Assembly: GCA_022457155.1 (NCBI GenBank)
Contig: JAJGOT010000017.1
Span: 1,636,501 to 1,700,500 of the forward strand
Origin: Cladopsammia gracilis
Taxonomy: Eukaryota; Cnidaria; Anthozoa; Scleractinia; Dendrophylliidae
Reading direction: 5' to 3'
DNA: 64,000 nucleotides
Part shown: positions 55,966 to 64,000 of the stretch, piece after piece
How positions within the stretch are numbered: the first letter of the stretch is position 1
How the letters are laid out: each line of letters starts with the position of its first letter
Program-made: the position numbers and the translations under genes
Notes under the pieces: generated by a model
The model's input: only the letters and a program-made list of their open reading frames with translations
Databases searched by the model: none
What the model was told of the DNA's origin: nothing

Positions 55966-58900
55966 TTGTATGCAATAGTATGGGAAAGACGTCATAGTTT
56001 TATTGGTTTAGCTACCGTGCACAAGGAAATTTTGACTGAATTTGTTTTGCGGGAGGAAATTTTTGTGCGCGATCGGGACAGCTTAAATTTCTGCTGGGAG
56101 GAAATGTTTGCGGATTTCTGGTCAAGTATAAATAAAATCCAAGGCATCGGTATTAAATAATTTCACTTCCTGACCGGAGGTTTTTATAGTTCTCCTAGTT
56201 ATATGGTTGCTGTTCTGGCGCCAATATGAACATAAACAACCAGAAAACTAGTGAGTGAATTATTGTACGTTGTTGTAAAAATGTATCAGTATTATGATAA
56301 CAGTCTCTGGTTCTTTTGAGGACGTGTGTGGAGTTGAATCGGGAATACAGATGACTGTTGTGCCGGTCGCCTCGGAGTTATGATAGCAATATATTCACTG
56401 TTGAAAAGTTCTTGTTAAGCCGATATACATCATTAAAACAAGTAATTTTTTCTGCGCGAGTATATTTCTGCGGTGGAAAATTTAATACAAAATAAAGTAA
56501 TACTGCATAATAATGCAACAACGGACAACCTTGCCTGTATCTCCGGCAGATCAGAAAAAGGTTTTGAAAAATACTGCGGTCAGGAATCCCGCATGTTTGA
56601 TTACTTTAGTACAAATGTTATAATTTGAGAAATTGGGGCGCTAAGTTTCATGATGTCACTTTCCGGGAAACTTGATTAAAGTGTACAGCTATCATGATGG
56701 AGATTCAAATATTTAAAACCGTATGTAATGATGCTGTACTTCTGACAATGGAGATACTGCCTAACTCCGAGAAACACATTACACTTACACGCGAAATAAA
56801 CTCTGAGGAGCTATTGCAAGATCCCACTATTCCAATATATGACTATCGCATAAGACTTGGATCTTAATAGAATATTTTACGAAATTTTACTGCGGTCGTG
56901 ACCCCGGGGGTCGTCAAGAAGACACTGTCAACACTACATTATGTTATCTTTGTGGAATGTCCGGTTTCCGGAAGATAATAAAAGAACAGGAATGAGCGAA
57001 TCTCAAAACTGTAAAAATGAAATTAACGTTGGAAAAATATATATTTGCTCAATTCTTTCTTTGAGGAATAGAGGAATTCTAAGGATATGCACTTTTTTGT
57101 CTTGACTTCCTGACTGAATTTAAGTCTTAAAATAGCAATGAATATGCGTGAACGGACTCTGATCGATCAATGACAGACATTGTAGCGACCATAGGTCATG
57201 GATCAGTTCTTTTCTTCTTTAAAATCTCCGTAAAATTCTTAGATGTTTATATCTTTTTTTTATATATAAAGATCTTCAAACGCAGATAAGCGTAAACATT
57301 TATCCGATGCGTTGTGGCACACATCAAAGATTTAAATTGGATGATCCCACAGGCAGATGATCGGGATGTGAGTGACATCAAGTTACAGATTCGAAGCCAG
57401 TGCACTGAAATATACTAGGTAATAATACGATTTGTCACGGAATTGATAAGCGATAGAAAAATCGAAAATATTACACACTACACATTACACAAAGTCTTCT
57501 CACCTTTACTTTATTGTCTCTTGATGTATCCTGACCGGTTTAAATGCATTTTTACAACTTTTGTCACTCGCCCCACTATCCACTATAAAAGAAGGGAAGG
57601 CTGGAGACCTCTGAGCGAACCCTCGCCACGCGAAAGCCAATAAATTCTAAACAATTCAACTCAAGCTCCCCGAATTGCCACCAGTGAGGCCGCAGGTTAA
57701 ATGTCTACCCGTGCGATTCGTGCTAGCTTCCAAATTCCCTTTCACGGTCTCTAAAAGGGCTCCGTTTTGGAGCGATTCTGGCCATCTTTTTGTACCACGA
57801 AATTCGAATACTAAAGCTTAGCGACCGCGTCACAGAGACAAAATGACATTCACCCGAGGGGAGGGTCGTTACTTTTGCCCTCGCGCAAATTGACACCGTC
57901 GGGGGAGCCGGTGCGTGTAATTCGAACGGAAACCACACGCGTGACCTGTCACTTTTTTGTCTTTATTTGATAAAGTGCAATTTTTCATCAAGATAAAACG
58001 AAAAGTCTCTTTTTAAAATAAAAATGCTCGAAGGAAAATTATTAAGCTTGTTAAAACCAATTTGCGCCAAAAAATCAAAAATCAAAGGTCACGGATATGT
58101 ATGTGTATACCGGGAGTCTAGGGTGTACTCTAACTGCACGTCCGATCCAAGAGAGAGGAAGATAGGGGCCTTGGGAACGAGGTTGGTAGACGTTTCAATA
58201 ACAAATTGATCATTACATGTAAAAGACCGTTGGCCGTCGGGTGTTGATATGAACGATATGGTCAATAATGTTTAATTTTATTGGTAAATTGCACAACCTT
58301 CTAAAGTCGCTGTCGTAATTTGTCGTATTTTTGAAGCGGAATCGAGCCGCTTCTCGCTGTTCAGAACGTCTCATGTCGGCAATTTTCGGGGCCACGTCGC
58401 TTGTCGTTTTTACCAAGGCTTCTTTAAGCCGAGATGTTTTGAAAACAGCTTCGGCTATAAAAGGAAACGAAATCTAATCACCAGCTCTATTCCCACAAGA
58501 GACACCATTCTGCCCGAAGGTACACAATTTTTTAGTTGACGGAAAAAGCGACAAGTAAAATATTTTCATTTGCCTTTTTTACAATAGTCTAACTTAGTGA
58601 AGTATTTAGATAAAACATTCCTTTTTTACTGAAGTCTTTTTACTGAACTTATTCACATGCACAAAGTTCTTGTTTTGTCTCATACATCCACATATACACT
58701 GCACATATTAATTGGCTGTTTAAAAACATTGCTAGTAAATCAATTTAAATCCCAAATGAAAATCGTTGCAATATGTTTTAGTTTTGTTTAAATATCAATA
58801 AATAAAGATAGTAAATATTTTTTAACCTTCGAACATCTTTCCCAAATTTCGATTGATAGGAAAATCGCCATTGTAGTGCCATACAAGTCATTGCTACTAA

Positions 58901-59798
58901 AATACTGTAACTGATACAAAACATAGAAAATTAACTAAGTAAAAGGGCTCTCTAAAGATAGATTGAATCTAAGTAGTTTTGCCACCCCCATCCCTCCTCA
59001 TAATTTCCCCCCGTAGCAACCAAATTGGCCTCGGCTCATTACTCGTGGCGAAGCACACGAGTTGTAAATCCGGCGTTGACTTTTCTTGTTTTTCTTTTTT
59101 TCGTGTCACATTAGCGCATGCAAATTTATGCACGCATATTTAAGTCTATATCGACGACTATATGGCTTTCGGCCATGAGATACATACCGTAAAATCTCTC
59201 CGTGTGTGTACTCGAGAAGCAAGATAAAGAACTACTGCGTACAACTGCACACTTTCAAGACAATTCAAGGCGTTCATGGATGGATAGGCCGTTTAACATT
59301 GTGTTCGCTGCTTATTCCTGTGGGATTTTTGCTCTGGCAAGTTCTGTGTTTTGTATATTAAACTTGCCATTTGCTTAGGACGCTTAGCGATCAAGCTCCG
59401 GGTCGAGTTTAAGTGTCAGCTACTGAATCTAGTGAATGCAGTGTGGTCTTACTTTTAAACCCGTGTATACGTGAAAGCATGATGAACAGGCTATCGGCAA
59501 GGGTGTTTAAATAAAATTCACTCTCTCACTCACTCACTCGCTCCTTCCATCAGCTGTAAACTTAGTGAGCAAATGCTTTGTTACGAACACGTTTCGTAAC
59601 AGGAATTCAACGTGAATCCAACGATAACAATAATTAATTTGATGTAAACGAATATAGACAACAATAAGGTTACAGATGTTTCGCATTTGGAGTTTTTAGT
59701 GCAACATTAAAATCGATCTAAAAGGATTTTGCAACCTAAACACGCGTTCTGATGCGTATCTAGATTAAAATAATAAAATTTAGTCCTTAGGCAGTATG
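55966..59798. other. NOP58 intron 6, no coding exon seen
   Basis: At 57580-57650 a TATAAAAG is followed about 55 bp later by AATAAA, an LTR-like spacing, but no second copy exists here. At 58456 another TATAAAAGG precedes a possible short leader with a GTAC donor. A GCATGCAAATTTATGCACGC repeat lies at about 59118. None of these supports a gene. Confidence 0.4.
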
Positions 59799-59871
59799 TG
59801 CTCTTGGACAGCGCAGTGATTGAGTTTGTGGCTCAGTCCCGGACGGCTCGAGTTCGATTCTCCAGAGAGTC
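59799..59871 (+). ncRNA. tRNA-like Pol III unit or tRNA-derived SINE
   Basis: 73 nt with GCGCAGTGATTGAG (A-box region), a good B-box GAGTTCGATTCTC, partially pairing ends (CTCT with AGAG) and a T9 terminator directly after. Acceptor and anticodon stems are imperfect, so a decayed tRNA or SINE head is more likely than a working tRNA. Confidence 0.4.
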
Positions 59872-59879
59872 CTTTTTTT

Positions 59880-60644
59880 TTTTCTTTTCTTTTTTTTGCT
59901 TTTTTCGAACTGGACATTATGAAAGTGATGTACTTTATTTTTCGTTCGTCAAAAATCCTTACGTTTTATTAAAAAAAATATATATCGAACTGTGTCAGTG
60001 TGAAAACGTAAGCGTACGGCAATATTGCGTTACGCGTTAGCATTTTTTCTTCTCGGGTTGGCTCTTAGGAGCCTTTGATTAGACATAATTTCAAGCTTAT
60101 GTTTCTCTGTAAAAGCACTCAAATCACTTGGCAATCAATGCTGCAATAAGTTAAAGGCGCCACGAGTTCAAGCTGTGTACAGCTTCTTGTTCGCTTAATA
60201 TAATCAAGTTGAAGTTTCCCCTCAGCTGTAAAATGAAGACTATTTTGAACAAAATAAATACGCTAAATTAACATGAAAATTATTTACATTCATACTCGTG
60301 ATTATTTTGTTGCTCATGACTTTTATTGAAATAGAGCCCTTAAGTCCTCTATGACTGCAATGTCTAACTCTTCGATTAGACCTACAGGTATTTTCAATCT
60401 TTCAACTTCAATAAACCATTTAGCAGCTTTACACATATTACCTATCACGTCTTTACTACATTTACCTATCAAAGGCACCCAACTTTTCCAATTCTTGTTG
60501 TTGTTGTTGTTTTTTATTAATTAACCTTACATTCTCTCGCATTAACGAGATGGCTTTAAGAGCCCTTTGATTTTTTTAGTCATATGGGAAGTTTAACTTA
60601 GTCAGAGGCTGTCCTATTCAGTACATTTGATAGCTGCGTGGAGC
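59880..60644. other. NOP58 intron 6, AT-rich
   Basis: Poly-T tract, a short GTT microsatellite near 60497-60512, and CTCGCATTAACGAGATGGC near 60536, which resembles the start of the 53945 repeat in reverse. No gene. Confidence 0.4.
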
Positions 60645-61819
60645 GAGTCTAGGTAATTGTCGAGAGTCGAGAGTCGAGAGTAACATGTCGAGAGTCGAGA
60701 CTCGCATGTCGAGAGTCGAGAGTAAAATGTCGAGAGTCGAGAGTAACACGTCGAGAGTCCATAAAAATTTCATCAATCGTTAAATAATCGATATTAGTCA
60801 TATACCACATGCACTAGTCGTATGAAACAATAAACCTTTTTTAAACTAAAATAGTTATTTGTTCAGCAGGAATGTGATTGCTATCGTGTACGTGGTCAGC
60901 CAGTTTCCTTATCAACGTTTTACACAAAAGAGGCACATTAAAAGAAAACAATGAAAGAGTACGCGCCGAACAATGATAATATGAGCAAAGAGAGAGAGAG
61001 AGAGCATGGAACTGTCCTGGCTTCTCAATCTAGACAATCTAGCCTTCTCCCGTTTTCGAGAAACGTTCCATTTTCCGATCATCTGGGCAAAGCTGTTTTA
61101 ACTGCCTTTTTGTCTATTTTGTGGCTGGGGTACACCCGGGGGGTACACTAACCGAAATGCAAATTTTAAACAGATGATCGTTTATAATGTTCTTGAAAAT
61201 AAGCGTGACAGTATTTACCGTAGCGTGTTTCCGGACACATCGTCTAAGTTATGATGACCTATGATAAGATGGTTCTGAAGCCTGGTGAAGTTTTCATTCA
61301 GTTTATACGTGTAGCACCAGTTCTTTTTCAATATAGGGTATACAAAGGAAAAGCAGTTTCTGGTTGACTAAGTACTAAAAATTTTAAACTAGCTAAATTG
61401 TGAAAATAATTTATTGCGGATTTAGATAGAACCGTAAGCTGTATCAATGGGTGCGCGTCCGCGTAAAAATACGTATTCAAAAAGCCTTACAACTAGCCGT
61501 GGGAATTAGATACCATCAGATACAGTCAGCTTTTAATGTGTCAAGAACATGCTAGTTTATTTTCAGGTCAACTCGAGATGTTTCAGTGGCCTTTTAATTG
61601 AATGTATGATGAGTATAACGCCAAAATAAATATCTATAAATATCTGTTTTTGTGAAGTCTGTAACTGTTCCAACTAAATAAAGTAATCGATTAATATCGA
61701 TTATTTATCGATTGATGAAATTATGGGACTCTCGACATGAATTATGGACTCTCGACATGCGAGTCTCGACTCTCGACATGTTACTCTCGACTCTCGACTC
61801 TCGACAATTACCCACACTC
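60645..61819. mobile_element. Mutator-like element with tandem-repeat TIRs
   Basis: An exact 9-bp direct repeat GCGTGGAGC flanks it (60636-60644, 61820-61828). TIRs of about 150 bp start GAGTCTAGGTAATTGTCGAG and are built from TCGAGAGTCGAGAG repeats, followed by TTTCATCAATCG and AATAATCGATATTA inside. The interior (about 0.85 kb) has no transposase. Confidence 0.85.
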
Positions 61820-61992
61820 GCGTGGAGCTAATTAACACCACTCTTATTACTAATCACGTTAAAAGTGACATCAAATATTCTAGATATGACTTGTTCTCAA
61901 AAGAACATGCTATTTTGCTCTGCCTTTTAAGTCGCTTAGCGAGTGACAACCGGAAATATCGTGAAAAGAAAAATTGGTAAGAATATTCTGCT

Positions 61993-61994
61993 CC

Positions 61995-62030
<36 letters not shown>

Positions 62031-62417
62031 CTATAAGTCGTCAAGCGGAGGTGCTCGTCAGGAAAAAAAGTGAAACCCTGAAAGATATCAAAGTGGCCGT
62101 TATCAACCAGAATTTTACTTCTAAAAGATACCATTTTTTTACCAAATATGCGATGGAACAATGCGATGCGGCTAGAGTGCTGGAAATAAATAGATCTGAC
62201 TATACATGGGTCGAATTCCAGCTACCATCAGATGGAACACCGGAAGGCAATAGCGACTCGTCTTTCGCTATCAACACACTAAAAGATACCATTTTCTGGG
62301 AAAATGAGTTTTTTTTTAATCATATATTCTAAAAGATACCTAGATCCCCTAATTTTAACCCCTAAAAGATACGACGAGCACCTCCACCCAACCACATATG
62401 CGAGTCCTCCTCCGGGG
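61993..62417. mobile_element. G-tract-ended MITE with ~7-9-bp TSD
   Basis: Starts CCCGGAGG with a G run to about 62026, then ACTCC and later GGAGGTGCTCGTC. Ends GACGAGCACCTCC ... GAGTCCTCCTCCGGGG. TTCTGCT is repeated on both sides (61986-61992, 62418-62424). The interior repeats CTAAAAGATACC. It lies within a copy of a repeat whose two halves read GTCGCTTAGCGAGTGACA and GTCGCTTAACGAATGTCA. Confidence 0.7.
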
Positions 62418-62424
62418 TTCTGCT

Positions 62425-64000
62425 ATACGTTGTCTACCCGGTATGATGAACAGCGAGGAGCGATTTTTTATGTCGCTTAACGAATGTCAAAGTGAAATCT
62501 CGTGAAAAGAGTTAATTTTACGATTCGTTTAAAGTCAACTCGCTTAAAGTTAAACGAGTCAACTTTTCGCGCTCGACGAAGCTGAGAAATCTCACGCTGT
62601 ATTTTTGTTCGCTTTTTGAGTTGTAATCTTTGTCTGCTTTTCCAATAGTTATTAAATATTTAGGTGTCATGATTATGCAATAGTATGCAAGAGAGGGTAG
62701 ATTTTGCTTATTCAGCTAACTAAAAATGTTTCGGTTTGATTATGCAAGAGTATGGATTTCGGTTTTGTGCTATTTTAAAACAATTAATCATTGCTATTAC
62801 AGTTTGATTATGCAACAGTACGCAAAAGACGTAAAAATGTTCCTGATTTTGTTTATAAAAGTTATCAAGGAAGCATTTTAAGAAGCATTTTATAAGCGAT
62901 TTCAGCAGAATTAAAGCAGAATTATACAATACATTCTGAACAGAAAAATAAATTCAACAATTTCCCATAAAATGTACTTCACAGATTTCTCGAATAACAA
63001 CCATTTCATTATCTCAACTAGAAAATACAAAAACTTAACTTGTAATACTAATGACATGAGGTTAGGGTTAGGTAGGGTAGGCACGCAAATCTTCACTAAA
63101 AAAAAGACCGACAACCACACGTTAAATCGTTTGGCTCACGAAACCTCGCCGTGTCACTGAAAGCCTATCTGCACTCTATTTCCTATCCTTTTTTTCCAAA
63201 ATCAAAAACATGACGGTAAAATTAAATCAAATAAATTGCCACTTTTACATTCTATATAGTGAAACACTTAAAGAAAACAAACTGCTCGTAGTGTAAACGA
63301 ACGTTTCTGTAACAGGCTATTCTCTTCTAAAAATCACATCTTTCTTAGTTCATCCACCACCCTTAACCCCCCCCCCCCCCCCCCCACTCAAAAAATATTA
63401 AGACTTTTAACAAGAATTAACTTCAAATACCAATAAAATAAAAACCAATTCATTTCTAAAATTTAAAATGATCCATTTAATCCCTAATAGTTAGGAAACA
63501 GATGACACCACAACGGCATTAGATCATTCCTTCAACAACCATACACAACTACCTAATTACTCCATTTAACAGAAAGACAGACATCGCTAATCTAAACCGG
63601 AAAAGGTAGATATTTCGGCCCACCCACAATTAAACAAGTTTCAACAAAATATTACAGATCATACAACATTTAATAACCAATCTTAAACAATTTGTCAATA
63701 TTGCTAACCTTTACATTCAAACGCTATTTCGGACAACTCATCTCTTCAAATTGTAAATCATCTTCATTTTCTTTCAACTTACCAATTAAACGTTATGCTT
63801 ATAAAAACACAGACCTACCCATTGTTTTATCAAACATATGCTGCTTCTCAAACATTTAAAACAATATCTCTGAAATAGACATACAGTATTCTCACGAATA
63901 ACCAGCATCACAGCTACCCTTGGCTACAAGTATAAACGCAATAAAACTTCATCATACTTCGAACATAAATTTGCCTTTGGCGCTCCGTCATAGTCCATCA
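62425..64000. other. NOP58 intron 6, window end
   Basis: Three GATTATGCAA[T/G/C]AGTA repeats between 62668 and 62820 (relatives at 55085 and 55969) and a C run at 63367-63385. The rest is AT-rich. No exon of NOP58 or other gene recognised. Confidence 0.4.

Noticed and set aside
57580..57650. LTR (TATAAAAG followed by AATAAA)
   Set aside because: No second copy, no primer binding site and no gag/pol sequence nearby.

Overview
The window looks like nuclear DNA of a cnidarian, most likely an anthozoan such as a reef coral. This is inferred from intron-rich animal genes with short exons and GT/AG introns, a very dense load of TIR elements and MITEs, a Penelope-like GIY-YIG retroelement, a CR1/jockey-like LINE and repeated RecQ-like helicase fragments. 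No tool was run, so the species is not established.

Four host genes are supported. (1) ODAD4/TTC25, an outer-dynein-arm docking TPR protein, runs on + from before the window to 23529; eight in-phase coding exons are visible. (2) MGAT1, the Golgi GlcNAc-transferase I, is complete on - (30679-32750, two coding exons, 490 aa). (3) A single-exon ENPP4/5-like ectonucleotide pyrophosphatase/phosphodiesterase is complete on - (43769-45265). (4) NOP58, the box C/D snoRNP core protein, starts at 45460 on +; its first six coding exons are visible and the rest lies beyond 64000. ENPP and NOP58 are divergent and share a short promoter with two CACGTG E-boxes. The genes share no pathway.

Most of the remaining sequence is transposon-derived and often nested. 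In ODAD4 intron 1 a 34-bp minisatellite is split by a 4.27-kb TIR element, which contains a 1.1-kb Mutator-like element (9-bp TSD) carrying the 5' part of a RecQ-like helicase with its promoter region. Two further RecQ-like fragments sit at 19.6 kb and 46.7 kb. Between ODAD4 and MGAT1 a structurally complete PIF/Harbinger transposon sits inside a TTAA-flanked piggyBac-type element; a paralogous empty site lies at 52.5 kb. Between MGAT1 and ENPP are a 5'-truncated Penelope-like element, a 3.9-kb foldback element with tandem-repeat arms, and a 0.6-kb nested palindrome. NOP58 introns hold a near-perfect TA-flanked hairpin starting just past a splice donor, several MITEs and an 11-kb intronic tail with a direct duplication and a second 9-bp-TSD element whose arms are tandem repeats.

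The most unusual pattern is gene-fragment capture by non-autonomous TIR elements (a RecQ helicase 5' end and a possible SR-protein 5' end) together with recurrent RecQ-like fragments broken shortly after the Walker A region.
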